Shown: piece by piece, positions 52,642-62,350 of the stretch
Position numbering within the stretch: the first letter of the stretch is position 1
Layout: each line of letters starts with the position of its first letter
NCBI RefSeq assembly: GCF_009911795.1
Contig: NZ_CP047898.1
Location: forward strand, 806,001 to 870,000
Length of the DNA: 64,000 nt
From: Pseudarthrobacter psychrotolerans
GTDB lineage: Bacteria > Actinomycetota > Actinomycetes > Actinomycetales > Micrococcaceae
Direction: 5' to 3'
Position numbers and translations under genes: made by a program
The notes under the pieces: model-generated
Databases searched by the model: none
The model's input: the letters and a program-made list of their open reading frames with translations, nothing else
What the model was told of the DNA's origin: nothing

Positions 52642-55422
52642 GTGATACCGCCAACCAATTCCGACGCCGTCCGTCCGGGCACCTCTGCCGCCGGCACCTT
52701 TGATCTGGCGGCCATCGGCACCGGTCTGGCCTTTGCTGAATCGCTCGGGGAGTTGTCCTCCGTGCTGCGCGCGGGCGGTGCGGCGGGTACGGCCGTGGTG
52801 CAGGCGCCGCCCGGCACCGGCAAAACAACCCTTGTCCCGCCTCTGCTCGCCAACCTGACGGGACACACCAAGGCGCCCCGGCGCGTGGTGGTCACCCAGC
52901 CCCGGCGGGTGGCCGCCCGCGCAGCCGCCCGCCGGTTGGCCGCACTGGACGGCAGCCGGATCGGAGACCGTGTGGGGTACACCGTCCGCGGTGAACGCCA
53001 GGCCGGGCCCGCCACCGTGGTGGAGTTTGTCACGCCAGGGATCCTGCTGCGGCGCCTGCTCGACGATCCTGGCCTGGAGAGCATCGGCGCGGTCATCCTG
53101 GACGAGGTCCACGAACGCGGCCTCGAAACCGACCTGCTGCTGGGCATGCTCAGCGAAGTGCGCCAGCTGCGCGGCGACCTCACCCTAGTGGCCATGTCGG
53201 CCACCCTTGACGCCCCCCGCTTCGCCACCCTGATAGGGGGTGCGGCCGGGAATGCAGGGACAGGACATGCAGGGACAGCGGACGACGGCGGCGGGCCGGC
53301 TCCCGTCGTCGACTGCCCCGCAGCCCTGTACCCCTTGGCAGTGGAGTGGGTGCCCTCCGCTTTGCCACGATTGGACGACCGCGGGGTGACGCGCGGGTTC
53401 CTGGACCACGTGGCAGATACAGCCGCGCAGGCCCATGCTGCGGCGATGGCGCAGGACGCCGGCACCGATGCACTGGTGTTTGTCCCGGGCGCCTGGGAGG
53501 TCTCCTATGTGGCGGCCCGGCTCCGCGGCCGGGCGGCCCCGGGGACCGAGGTGCTGGAACTCCACGGCCAGGTCAGCCCAGCCGAGCAGGACCAGGCCGT
53601 CTCCGGGCGCCGGCCGGGCGGCCCTGCACGGATCATCGTGTCCACGGACCTGGCCGAATCTTCCCTGACCGTCCCCGGGGTGCGTCTGGTCATCGACTCC
53701 GGGCTAACCCGCGAACCCCGCCGCGATGCCAGCCGGGGCATGTCCGGACTGGTAACTGTTTCCTGCTCACGGGCCTCCGCGGAGCAGCGCGCCGGGCGGG
53801 CCGCGCGGCAGGGTCCGGGCCGGGTGGTGCGCTGCTACGACCAGAGGACCTATGGTGCCGCGCCGGCGCATGTGACGCCGGAGATCGCGGTCGCGGACCT
53901 GACCGGTGCTGCGCTGGTCCTGGCATGCTGGGGATCACCGGGCGGCGCCGGGCTGGCTCTTCCGGATGCACCTCCCGCGGCAGCCATGGGCGAAGCTATT
54001 GAAGTCCTGCGCGAACTCGGAGCCGTGGCCCGCGACGGGCACGCCACCAAGCTGGGGCGGACACTGGCCAGGGTCCCGTCGGATCCCCGGCTGGCCCGCG
54101 CTCTGCTCGACGGCGCAGCGGCCGTAGGCTACCGTGCCGCAGCGGAAGCAGTAGCACTCGTCGCCGGGGACCAGCGGGCCCCGGGCGCCGACCTCACGCG
54201 GCTGCTGACCGCCCTGCGCACCGGAAAGGACCCCGCCGCCCGGCGGTGGGCGGAAGACGTCCGCCGGCTGGAGGCCATTGCGCGGAAGGAGGCCACCGCC
54301 GTCGGACGGTCAGACATCGCCACCCTGGCATCCGAGGCGACGGTGACTGCCGCGGAGGCGGTAGGCGTCGTCGTCGCCCTGGCATTCCCGGACCGCGTGG
54401 CCCGGCGCGTCCCGGGCGACGGCCCGGCACGGTACCTGCTGTCGTCCGGCACCCGCGCTGGGTTGCCGGCAGGCAGTCCGCTGACCGGGCAGGAGTGGCT
54501 GGCCGTGGCGGAAGTTTCACGTGCCTCCGGCCGGGACGCTGCCGGTACCGGCGCGGTGATCCGCTCTGCGGCGCCGCTGATCGCCGACACCGCCGAGGCG
54601 GCCGCCGGGCACCTCCTGACCGACACGGTGGAAGCACAGTTCAGCCAGGGCCGGGTGAAGGCCAGGCGGGAACGGCGGCTGGGTGCCATCAGCCTTTCCT
54701 CCACCCCCGTCCGCCCCTCCGCAGAGGACGGCCGTGCCGCCGTGGCCCGTGCCCTCGCCAAGGAGGGGCTGGCAACCATCGGATGGTCGACGGCGGCTGA
54801 CGCGTTACGCCGCCGCCTCGCCTTGCTGCGCCGCGAACTGGGTGAGCCGTGGCCCGATGTTTCCGAACCGGCCCTGCTGGCACGGCTGGACTCCTGGCTG
54901 GGACCGGAGCTCGAGAAACTGGCTGGCGGCGCAGCCACCAGCAGCATCGACCTCACCGATCCCTTGCGCCGGCTGCTGCCCTGGCCCGAGGCGGTCCGCC
55001 TGGCGGAGCTGGCACCGGAGGCGCTGAAAGTGCCGAGCGGATCGATGGTGCGGATCGACTACCCCGACGTTTCGGACAAAGCCTGGTCCGACGGTGCCGG
55101 GTCAGATGGTGCCGTGCCGGACCAGGCAGGAACCGGGAAGGCAGGCGCGGACGACGCCGGCCGGCCGGTTGTTGCGGTCAAGCTGCAGGAGTGCTTTGGC
55201 TGGGCTGAGACGCCGCGGCTGGTGGACGGCAGGGTCCCGGTCCTCTTCCACCTGCTGTCGCCTGCGCGGCGGCCGCTTGCTGTGACGGATGACTTGGCGT
55301 CGTTCTGGTCCGGGCCGTACGCCCAGGTGCGGTCCGAGATGCGGGGCCGCTATCCCAGGCATCCCTGGCCGGAGGATCCCTGGACGGCGCAGCCCACTGC
55401 GCGGACCAAAGCCCGCATGTAA
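52642..55422 (+). CDS. hrpB: ATP-dependent helicase HrpB
   Basis: 926 residues from GTG 52642 (an earlier ATG at 52570 would add 24 residues and overlap the divergent promoter; the start is uncertain). DEAH-box helicase: Walker A VQAPPGTGKTTLVPPLLA, VVTQPRRVAARAAARRLA, Walker B LDEVHERGLETDLLLG, VAMSATLD, and motif VI SAEQRAGRAARQGPGRVVR. The C-terminal HrpB domain ends with FHLLSPARRPLAVTDDLASF and YPRHPWPEDPW, typical of the family. RNA helicase of unclear role. A short Gly/Asp insert lies near residue 825. Confidence 0.93.
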   Translation: MIPPTNSDAVRPGTSAAGTFDLAAIGTGLAFAESLGELSSVLRAGGAAGTAVVQAPPGTGKTTLVPPLLANLTGHTKAPRRVVVTQPRRVAARAAARRLAALDGSRIGDRVGYTVRGERQAGPATVVEFVTPGILLRRLLDDPGLESIGAVILDEVHERGLETDLLLGMLSEVRQLRGDLTLVAMSATLDAPRFATLIGGAAGNAGTGHAGTADDGGGPAPVVDCPAALYPLAVEWVPSALPRLDDRGVTRGFLDHVADTAAQAHAAAMAQDAGTDALVFVPGAWEVSYVAARLRGRAAPGTEVLELHGQVSPAEQDQAVSGRRPGGPARIIVSTDLAESSLTVPGVRLVIDSGLTREPRRDASRGMSGLVTVSCSRASAEQRAGRAARQGPGRVVRCYDQRTYGAAPAHVTPEIAVADLTGAALVLACWGSPGGAGLALPDAPPAAAMGEAIEVLRELGAVARDGHATKLGRTLARVPSDPRLARALLDGAAAVGYRAAAEAVALVAGDQRAPGADLTRLLTALRTGKDPAARRWAEDVRRLEAIARKEATAVGRSDIATLASEATVTAAEAVGVVVALAFPDRVARRVPGDGPARYLLSSGTRAGLPAGSPLTGQEWLAVAEVSRASGRDAAGTGAVIRSAAPLIADTAEAAAGHLLTDTVEAQFSQGRVKARRERRLGAISLSSTPVRPSAEDGRAAVARALAKEGLATIGWSTAADALRRRLALLRRELGEPWPDVSEPALLARLDSWLGPELEKLAGGAATSSIDLTDPLRRLLPWPEAVRLAELAPEALKVPSGSMVRIDYPDVSDKAWSDGAGSDGAVPDQAGTGKAGADDAGRPVVAVKLQECFGWAETPRLVDGRVPVLFHLLSPARRPLAVTDDLASFWSGPYAQVRSEMRGRYPRHPWPEDPWTAQPTARTKARM

Positions 55423-55577
55423 CGGCGGCCCGTCCGGCGGCCTTCTTTCGCCGTTTGCACAGGTGAGATGTCCGATACGTGGCTGAAACGTTGCGTCGAC
55501 GCGCTGAAACATGGCGCAGTTAGGCTCGTTCCTACTTGGACAACGTGGTCCGGACCACCACACGAAGGGACACAATA

Positions 55578-55733
55578 ATGTTGTTGCTTTTGAGTAGCCT
55601 GAACTTCCTCTTTGACGCCGGCCGCGGAGAGGGCAGCCACTCACACAACGGCGGGATCGGAAAGACCGATTTCCCCACCGGACGGCTGACCTCCACCGCC
55701 TGGGAAGGTTGGTGGCACGAGGACGCTGCGTAG
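55578..55733 (+). CDS. Possible small protein, 51 aa
   Basis: ATG 55578 follows AAGGGA at 9 bases and encodes MLLLLSSLNFLFDAGRGEGS, then SHNGGIGKTDFPTGRLTSTA and WEGWWHEDAA. The short hydrophobic start and the Trp-rich end look peptide-like rather than random. No family is recognised. Located after hrpB in a 340-bp gap. Confidence 0.35.
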   Translation: MLLLLSSLNFLFDAGRGEGSHSHNGGIGKTDFPTGRLTSTAWEGWWHEDAA

Positions 55734-55761
55734 CTGACGCAGGAGGCCGAACCGGAACAGG

Positions 55762-55989
55762 TTACTGCTCAGGGATCCAGTACGGCGCCGGGACGCCGGC
55801 TCCGGTGAGGTTATCGCAGCGGACCAGTTGGGTGCCGATCCTGGTGAGCAAGCAGTTTTCAAAGCTGGGACGCTCATCAGGGGTAACGGAATCCGTCCCG
55901 GCGCTTGCACCGGCAGTGGGCGCGAGAGCAAGCAGGATCATTGTGAGCAGAAGACCTGCCCGGTGTGAAGGTTTGGTGGGCTGGTACAT
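55762..55989 (-). CDS. Small secreted protein, 75 aa
   Basis: ATG 55989 has AAGGGA 7 bases upstream. A signal peptide is evident: positive start (YQPTKPSHR), hydrophobic core AGLLLTMILLALAPTAGASA with an AxA cleavage site. The mature part of about 50 residues has two Cys (FENCLLTRIG, QLVRCDNLTG) that could form a disulfide. Function unknown. Its start nearly touches the longest possible frame of the divergent LuxR gene, which argues that the LuxR start lies further downstream. Confidence 0.65.
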   Translation of the reverse strand: MYQPTKPSHRAGLLLTMILLALAPTAGASAGTDSVTPDERPSFENCLLTRIGTQLVRCDNLTGAGVPAPYWIPEQ

Positions 55990-56130
55990 GGCATGTCCCT
56001 TCGAAGAATCCTTGGTCTGACACCTCCACTTTCCGTCCGCCATGCCCCGCGCCACATCAGGCATGACCCCTTAAAAACAGGCGGGGTACCCTCAGTTCTG
56101 TACGCGCCTGCCACAGGGGTGCAAGCTGGG

Positions 56131-59052
56131 ATGGTGGCGACACCGTGGGACGCCGGCGGCCCGGAATTGGTAGGACGGGACGGGGACCTGGCACAACTGA
56201 CCGAAGTCATCAACGGCGTCTGCGCCGGCAAAGCCAGGACGGTCATCGTTTCCGGGGACGCCGGCGTCGGGAAGACAGCGCTCGTCCGCCGGGCCTGCGC
56301 ATCAGCGCCCCCCGACGCGCTGATGCTGATTGGCGGGGCCCTGCCGCTGGCGTCTGTTGACGTCCCCTTCCTCGCGTTGAGGTCCGCGTTCCGGACCGCT
56401 GCCGCCAGGGTGGTCGGGACACTCCCGGCGCCTGAACTGTCTGGTGATGCCCGTCCGGATGTCCTGGTCCAGATCGATGAGTGGCTCACCGCCCAGAGCC
56501 GGCTGAGGCCGGTCATCCTGGTGATCGATGACCTCCACTGGGCGGACCAGAGCACCCTGGATGTGCTGATGTACATCCTGGCCGGCCCGGGCGACAGGCC
56601 GTTGGGCGTCATTGGGACAGTGCGCACCGGCGAAGTCCGCCCGGGAGGCGCACTCCACCAGTGGCTCGCCGACATCCGGCGGTTGCCCCGCATGGACGTC
56701 CACCGGCTGGGACCGCTGGACCGCCCGGACACCGAGGCCCAGCTCAGCCAGCTTCTGGGCGCTCCGCCGCATCAGTCCCTGATCAATGACGTCTATACGC
56801 GTTCGGCCGGAAACCCCTACCTCAACCTCCTACTGGTCGAGGGGCTGACCGCCGGAGCCCGGCACCTGCCCGCGGGCTTCCCGCCCGACCTGAAGTCGGC
56901 GGTCCTGCGCGCGTGGCGCGGGTTGTCAGCCGGAGCACGGGAGCTGACCCAGATCCTGGCACTTGGCGGGCGGGCGGCCAGCGCTGCGGAACTACGCGCG
57001 GTGGCCGGGTCCGCCGTCGAGCCGGACGGCGTTCTGCCGCTGCTGCACTTAGCCGTGGAGGCAGGCCTGGTGGACCTTGCGCCGGACGGCACGTACTGGT
57101 TCCACCACCCCATCATCGCTGAAGCGCTGGAACAGGGACTTGACGCGGGTGAACGGCGGCGCTGGCATGCGGCGTTCGCAGCCGTTTACGAGCGGCAACT
57201 CGACGACGGTGCCCGGCCCGACGCTGCGGTCGCGGTATCCCTCGCCGATCACTACGATGCGGCGGGTCGTCCTGCTGACGCCTACCGGTGGGCGCTTACG
57301 GCGGCGGATCTGGCATCCGCGAACGGTGCCCTCAGCGATGCCTTGCGGCTCCTGCGGCGTACCGTGCAATTGCGGGCCGCCTTGCCTGACGCGGTGGAAC
57401 AGCCGCGGGACCTCTGGGACAGACTCCGGGCGGCTGCCCGGGAGTCAGGCGCCATGGCACAGGAGCTCGAAGCAATCGAGATATTGCTGGCATGCATCGA
57501 CAAGGCGGAGGAACCGCTGGAAGCGTCCCACCTTATGGTTCGTCGGATGCACCTCCAGCTCTCTACCGGGCAGGCCTTCTTTCCGATGGCAGATATCCGC
57601 GAGGCAGTCCGGCTCTCAGCAGCAACGCCGCGACGCTGGGAGCACGCCCTCGCACTGGCCGAACTGGTCCACGCGAGTATGTGGCACAGCGAGCCCGGTG
57701 CGGATGCTTTGGCGTACCAGGCGCTTGCCCTTGCCCGCGAGACGGGGGATCAGCGGGCGCTGTCCTATGCACTGACCGCAGCGGCGATCGTGGCCAACAC
57801 CGCCCATCGGTTCACCGAGTCACGCGATCTGGCGGCCAAAGGAGCCGTGGAAGCGGTCCGGGCCCGTGATTTCTGGGCCTACGTGCATGCGACCTACTGG
57901 ACGGGCAATGCCCAGGACCCCTGGACCAGTGCAGAGTACGCGGACCTCCTGTGCCGGGCGAGACAGGAACTGATGGAACAGGGAGCGCCGCACGCATACA
58001 TCTCAAAAATTGCGGCCACGGAAGCGGCCAGCTACCTGGCTGTCGGGGCGTGGCGGGAATGCCGGGCGGCCTTGCGGATCGCACTAAGCCTTGACCCTGG
58101 CCCCATGGGGGACGTGGATGCCCGGCTCACAGCCGCCAGGCTGGCCCAGCTGCAGGGCCGGCATGACGAAGCCGCAGTCCACCTTGCACGGGCCGACGAG
58201 CTGTACCAGGAAAACTCCGGCTACCTCAACCTCACTTTCGATGCCATCCGGGCGGAGGTGCATGTGGCCGCCGGTCGGCCTGAACTAGCCTTCACAGCGG
58301 CCATGGCAGGCGCCACGGGCCCAGGGCCGGCACCCACCATGTGCGAATGGCTGCTGCCGTTGGCGGCCCGTGCGCTCGCCGACCAGGCGCAGCGGGCCAG
58401 AGACCTGGGCGACCCCACTGCGGAACTGCTGGTTGCCGCCAAGGAACTCGAGCAACGCTTTCCCGGCGTCCTCCACGAACGCGTTGGCCATGCGGCGCTA
58501 TACAACCGGCAAGTGGCGGCATTCGAACTCCTCTACACTGCCGAGCTGGGGCGGGTCCGGAACGAGCCAGGCAGCGCGGCGGCATGGGCCCGAACAGCGG
58601 ACGCCTTTGGGGCCGCGCTCCTGCCGTGGGAAGAGGCATACGCCTGCAGACGGGCCGTGGAACTGCTGCTGCTCCAAGGTCACCACCGGAGTCCCCGGGC
58701 CGCTGAGTTCCTCCGCCGTGGACTGACGCTGGCGACGGACCTTGAGGCGGTTCCCATCAGGGTGGCCCTTGAACGCCTTGCTGCCCATGCGAGGATTCCG
58801 GTGGCGCCGGTAACGGCAACACCGCTGACCCTTGCGGCGCGGCTCCCCGGCCTGACACCACGGGAGCGGGACATCCTGGAATTCGTGGTGGCCGGCCGGA
58901 CCTACGGCGAAATTGCCCGGGGGCTGATGATCAGCGAGAAAACGGTCAGCTCGCACATCTCGAACCTGCTGCGGAAGACCGGCGCCGCCAACCGCGTGGA
59001 CCTTGCGCGGCTGGCCTCGGGGGCGGGACCCGTCAGCAACGGCTCCGCATAA
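56131..59052 (+). CDS. LuxR-family regulator with AAA ATPase domain (LAL type)
   Basis: 973 residues from ATG 56131. A longer frame from 55993 would leave no promoter next to the divergent secreted protein gene. LVGRDGDLAQLTEVINGVCA then Walker A VSGDAGVGKTALVRRAC and Walker B LRPVILVIDDLHWADQSTLD define the STAND ATPase; about 500 residues of helical repeats follow; the C-terminal LuxR helix-turn-helix is LTPRERDILEFVVAGRTYGE, IARGLMISEKTVSSHISNLL. LAL regulators activate catabolic or secondary metabolite genes on binding a ligand. Target unknown. Its end overlaps the convergent hydrolase gene by 20 bp. Confidence 0.9.
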   Translation: MVATPWDAGGPELVGRDGDLAQLTEVINGVCAGKARTVIVSGDAGVGKTALVRRACASAPPDALMLIGGALPLASVDVPFLALRSAFRTAAARVVGTLPAPELSGDARPDVLVQIDEWLTAQSRLRPVILVIDDLHWADQSTLDVLMYILAGPGDRPLGVIGTVRTGEVRPGGALHQWLADIRRLPRMDVHRLGPLDRPDTEAQLSQLLGAPPHQSLINDVYTRSAGNPYLNLLLVEGLTAGARHLPAGFPPDLKSAVLRAWRGLSAGARELTQILALGGRAASAAELRAVAGSAVEPDGVLPLLHLAVEAGLVDLAPDGTYWFHHPIIAEALEQGLDAGERRRWHAAFAAVYERQLDDGARPDAAVAVSLADHYDAAGRPADAYRWALTAADLASANGALSDALRLLRRTVQLRAALPDAVEQPRDLWDRLRAAARESGAMAQELEAIEILLACIDKAEEPLEASHLMVRRMHLQLSTGQAFFPMADIREAVRLSAATPRRWEHALALAELVHASMWHSEPGADALAYQALALARETGDQRALSYALTAAAIVANTAHRFTESRDLAAKGAVEAVRARDFWAYVHATYWTGNAQDPWTSAEYADLLCRARQELMEQGAPHAYISKIAATEAASYLAVGAWRECRAALRIALSLDPGPMGDVDARLTAARLAQLQGRHDEAAVHLARADELYQENSGYLNLTFDAIRAEVHVAAGRPELAFTAAMAGATGPGPAPTMCEWLLPLAARALADQAQRARDLGDPTAELLVAAKELEQRFPGVLHERVGHAALYNRQVAAFELLYTAELGRVRNEPGSAAAWARTADAFGAALLPWEEAYACRRAVELLLLQGHHRSPRAAEFLRRGLTLATDLEAVPIRVALERLAAHARIPVAPVTATPLTLAARLPGLTPRERDILEFVVAGRTYGEIARGLMISEKTVSSHISNLLRKTGAANRVDLARLASGAGPVSNGSA

Positions 59053-59710
59053 ACTCCGCGACTACCGGAGCCAGTGACGCCCCGATCTCGGCGGCGTCAC
59101 GCTTCTTTCCGGCCACATCGAAAGAGTGGTCCCCACCGTCGATCCAGGCAAGGACAGCGGACGGGCCGATGCGCGACACCACATCCTGCAGCAGGGCCGG
59201 CGTGGCGAAGGTGTCGCGCGTGCCCTGCAGGAACAACATGGGGAGCGTGAGCCCGTAGAGGTGCTCGTCGCGGAGCTTTTCGGGCTTTCCGGGCGGGTGG
59301 AGGGGATAGCCGAGGTAGACGAGTCCGGCAGTGTCCATTCCCTCGGCAACTGCCATGGATGCCATCCGGCCGCCAAACGATTTGCCGGCAGCCCACACCG
59401 GTCCGGTATCACCGTGTTCGGTTCCCCGCCGCATTGCTTCATGCATGGCGGCGCGCCAGGCGGAGATGGCTGTCGGCGGCCGGTCCGGGAATTTTCGGCC
59501 GGCCTCGCGGTAGGGGAAGTTGAAGCGCAAGGTGGCAACGCCGTCGTCGTTCAGTCCACGGGTGAAACCGCTCATGAACGGGTGCTCCATGCCGGCGCCT
59601 GCCCCGTGCGCCAGCACCAGAGTGGCGAAGGGGCTGTCCGGGCGGGCGTAAACGCCGGAGACCTCAACGTCGCCGACGGGAAAGGTGACAGGGGATTCAG
59701 CTGCGGCCAT
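59033..59710 (-). CDS. Alpha/beta-hydrolase (KANL3/Tex30-like)
   Basis: 225 residues from ATG 59710; a longer frame to 59896 overlaps the divergent LigD gene. The fold shows LVLAHGAGAGMEHPFM (oxyanion loop), nucleophile Ser in WAAGKSFGGRMASMAVAEG (KSFGG), MLFLQGTRDTFA with the Asp and DGGDHSFDV with the His. The size and GAGAGM motif match the KANL3/Tex30 alpha/beta-hydrolase-like group (dienelactone hydrolase relatives). Cytoplasmic hydrolase of unknown substrate. Confidence 0.87.
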   Translation of the reverse strand: MAAAESPVTFPVGDVEVSGVYARPDSPFATLVLAHGAGAGMEHPFMSGFTRGLNDDGVATLRFNFPYREAGRKFPDRPPTAISAWRAAMHEAMRRGTEHGDTGPVWAAGKSFGGRMASMAVAEGMDTAGLVYLGYPLHPPGKPEKLRDEHLYGLTLPMLFLQGTRDTFATPALLQDVVSRIGPSAVLAWIDGGDHSFDVAGKKRDAAEIGASLAPVVAEFMRSRC

Positions 59711-59789
59711 AGGTCCATGATGCCGGATCACCGGCAGCCCTGCGTGCCGGGGTGCTGACGCGGCGGACCGTGCAGGGTAGGTTGTCCCC

Positions 59790-60812
59790 ATGGCGAGCGA
59801 ACAGACCACCCTCACTGTCCCGGGACCGCACGGCGAGCGCGAGATGCGAGTTTCCAGCCCCAGCAGGGTGCTCTGGCCGGAGCTGGGACTGACCAAGCTT
59901 GACCTCGCACGCTACATGGTGGATGTGGGGGCGGCTTTCATTGCCGCGAACGGTGCCCGGCCGGTGGCGCTGCAGAGGTACTCGGAAAACGTCGAGGGGG
60001 ACCAGTTTTTCTCCAAGAACCCGCCCAAGGGAACCCCGGACTTCATCAGGTCGGTGAAGGTGGTCTTTCCGAGCGCACGCTCGCACCCCATGCTGGTCCT
60101 TGACGAACCCGCCGCTGCCGTGTGGGCAGTCCAGATGAATACGGTGGTGTTCCATCCGTGGCCCTCCCATGCGGAAAACACCGATAACCCGGACCAGCTG
60201 CGCATCGACCTTGACCCCCAGCCGGGAACAGACTTCGACGACGCCGTCCCGGCTGCCCTGGCGCTGAAGGAGGTGCTGGCGGAGGCCGGGCTGGACTCGT
60301 TCATCAAGACATCGGGGAACCGCGGCCTGCACGTCTACGCGCCCATCGAACCCACCTACGAATTCCTGGACGTCCGCCACGCCGTGATCGCCGCGGCCCG
60401 CGAGCTTGAGCGGCGGATACCGGAGAAGGTGACCACGGCCTGGTGGAAAGAGGAACGGGGCGTGAAGGTGTTCCTGGACTTCAACCAGGCCAACCGGGAC
60501 CGCACCATCGCCGGCGCGTACAGCCCCCGCGCGCTGGCCCATGCGCCTGTCTCCTGCCCCATCACGTGGGATGAACTGGGCAGCACGGACCCCAAGAACT
60601 TCACCATCCTGACGGTCCCCGAGCGACTCAGGACCGTGGGCGATCCCTGGGCCGACATGGCAGCGCATCCGGGCACTATCGACGTGCTCCTGGGTTGGTG
60701 GGAGCGCGACATCAAGGCCGGCCTCGGCGAGCTGCCGTTCCCGCCGGACTACCCGAAGATGCCCGGTGAGCCCCCGCGGGTGCAGCCGAGCCGGGCCCGC
60801 AAGCCGGACTGA
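59790..60812 (+). CDS. DNA polymerase domain of LigD, stand-alone (NHEJ primase-polymerase)
   Basis: 340 residues. Archaeo-eukaryotic primase fold as in the LigD polymerase domain: VSSPSRVLWPELGLTKLDLA at the start, phosphate-binding NVEGDQFFSKNPPKGTPDFI, catalytic LRIDLDPQPGTDFDD with the two Asp, SGNRGLHVYAPIEP and the DFNQANRDRTIAGAYSPRA segment. It adds ribonucleotides at double-strand breaks for non-homologous end joining. Ligase and Ku are not in the window; actinobacteria often carry such split pieces. Diverges from the hydrolase. Confidence 0.93.
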   Translation: MASEQTTLTVPGPHGEREMRVSSPSRVLWPELGLTKLDLARYMVDVGAAFIAANGARPVALQRYSENVEGDQFFSKNPPKGTPDFIRSVKVVFPSARSHPMLVLDEPAAAVWAVQMNTVVFHPWPSHAENTDNPDQLRIDLDPQPGTDFDDAVPAALALKEVLAEAGLDSFIKTSGNRGLHVYAPIEPTYEFLDVRHAVIAAARELERRIPEKVTTAWWKEERGVKVFLDFNQANRDRTIAGAYSPRALAHAPVSCPITWDELGSTDPKNFTILTVPERLRTVGDPWADMAAHPGTIDVLLGWWERDIKAGLGELPFPPDYPKMPGEPPRVQPSRARKPD

Positions 60813-60827
60813 GTCGGTTCGAGCCGG

Positions 60828-61448
60828 CTACTCGAACCGGGACGGGTCCCCGGTGCCGCGCCGGACCACCTCGGCCACTCCGCTGGAGTAGTCGATTACC
60901 GTGGTGGGCTCTGACCCGCAGTCGCCGGAATCGATGACGGCGTCCACCACGTGGTCGAGGCGTTCCTTGATTTCCCAGCCCTGGGTCAGCGGGTCTTCCT
61001 CGTCGGGGAGCAGCAACGTGCTGGAGAGCAGCGGCTCGCCAAGCTCGGCCAGCAGTGCCTGGACCACCCGGTTGTCCGGGATCCGCACTCCCACCGTCTT
61101 TTTCTTCGGGTGCAGCAGCCTGCGCGGAACTTCCTTGGTGGCAGGCAGGATAAACGTGTAGCTGCCGGGCGTGACGGCCTTAATGGCGCGGAAGACATCG
61201 TTGCCGATGTTTACGAACTGGCCCAGCTGGGCGAAGTCCTTGCACACCAGGGTGAAGTGGTGCTTGTCGTCGAGCTTGCGGATATTCCGGATCCGGTCCA
61301 GCGCATCCTTGTTGCCCAGCTGGGCCCCGAGGGCGTAGCAGGAGTCCGTGGGGTAGGCGATCAGCCCGCCGTCGAGCACGATTTTCACGGCCTGCGTGAT
61401 GGCGCGGGGCTGGGGATCCTGGGGATGAACATCAAAGTATCTGGCCAT
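60828..61448 (-). CDS. Sua5/YciO/YrdC family protein
   Basis: 206 residues from ATG 61448; the frame upstream to 61850 is not coding. YrdC-type fold: GGLIAYPTDSCYALGAQLGN, IRNIRKLDDKHHFTLVCKDF, TPGSYTFILPATKEVPRRLL and KKKTVGVRIPDNRVVQALLA. The sequence fits YciO better than the housekeeping threonylcarbamoyl-AMP synthase TsaC/Sua5, which is longer. It may still bind nucleotides or RNA. Converges with LigD-Pol. Confidence 0.87.
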   Translation of the reverse strand: MARYFDVHPQDPQPRAITQAVKIVLDGGLIAYPTDSCYALGAQLGNKDALDRIRNIRKLDDKHHFTLVCKDFAQLGQFVNIGNDVFRAIKAVTPGSYTFILPATKEVPRRLLHPKKKTVGVRIPDNRVVQALLAELGEPLLSSTLLLPDEEDPLTQGWEIKERLDHVVDAVIDSGDCGSEPTTVIDYSSGVAEVVRRGTGDPSRFE

Positions 61449-61574
61449 GCCCCTGAGCCTACGACAATTGCCGTCCCGCAACGCAGACAGGCACGGCACC
61501 GTGCGCACAACGCCGATGGCGTATAGGTTCAATCGGACGGGTGAGTCCCGTGCGGGCGAACGAAAGGTGGCAGC

Positions 61575-62330
61575 ATGCCGGAATGGTTTCAGGCGTTGAT
61601 GTGGGGAACCGTGGCCGGTGCCGCCCTGGTGCTGGGGGCCGCCGCGTCGTGGAAATGGGCGATTCCCTCCAAACTTGTCTCGTCCGTCATGGCCTTTGGG
61701 GCGGGCGTGCTGATATCGGCCCTGGCGTTCGAGCTCGTCGGTGAGGCGGTTAAGGGTGGGGGCCTGTGGCCTACCGTGACAGGATTCCTGGCCGGCTCCG
61801 TGGTCTACGTGGGAGCGAACATGCTCCTGACCCGGGCCGGCGCAAAACACCGCAAACGCTCCGGCGGCCAGCAGCCGTCGGAACAGGAGAGCCCCGGCAG
61901 CGGCACGGCCATCGCCTTCGGCGCCCTCCTCGACGGGATCCCGGAGTCGATAGTGCTCGGTGTCGGACTCATCACCGCCGGATCTGTAAGTCCGGCAATG
62001 CTTGTGGCTGTCTTTATCTCCAACGTTCCCGAGGGGCTTTCCGGAACCGCCGGGATGAAAAAGGCGGGCCGCAGCGCCAAGTACATTTTTGGGGTCTGGG
62101 GAGGTATTGCCGTTGTGTCCGGGCTTGCCTCACTGATCGGTTACGTGGCGCTGGAGAACGCTCCGGGCGCCGTCGTCGCCTTCATCACCGCGATCGCGGC
62201 GGGCGGGATCCTGGCAATGCTCGCCGACACCATGATCCCGGAGGCGTTCGAAGAGCATCACAACCTCACGGGACTGACCACTTCGGTAGGGTTCCTGACG
62301 GCGTTCACCGTCCACCAGCTCGGGGGGTGA
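61575..62330 (+). CDS. ZIP-family metal transporter (ZupT-like)
   Basis: 251 residues from ATG 61575 with AAAGGTGG upstream. About eight hydrophobic helices; the metal-binding helices carry GALLDGIPESIVLGVGLI and VAVFISNVPEGLSGTAGMKK, the paired DGIPE/NxPEG motifs of ZIP zinc or iron importers. A short hydrophilic loop (KHRKRSGGQQPSEQESPGS) replaces the His-rich loop of eukaryotic members. Imports zinc or similar divalent metal at the cytoplasmic membrane. Confidence 0.92.
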   Translation: MPEWFQALMWGTVAGAALVLGAAASWKWAIPSKLVSSVMAFGAGVLISALAFELVGEAVKGGGLWPTVTGFLAGSVVYVGANMLLTRAGAKHRKRSGGQQPSEQESPGSGTAIAFGALLDGIPESIVLGVGLITAGSVSPAMLVAVFISNVPEGLSGTAGMKKAGRSAKYIFGVWGGIAVVSGLASLIGYVALENAPGAVVAFITAIAAGGILAMLADTMIPEAFEEHHNLTGLTTSVGFLTAFTVHQLGG

Positions 62331-62350
62331 CCTCCCGCCGTCGTCAACGG

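Noticed and set aside
55993..56130. Longer N-terminus for the LuxR ATPase regulator
   Set aside because: It would begin 3 bp from the divergent secreted protein start and leave no promoter; conserved sequence begins after 56131.
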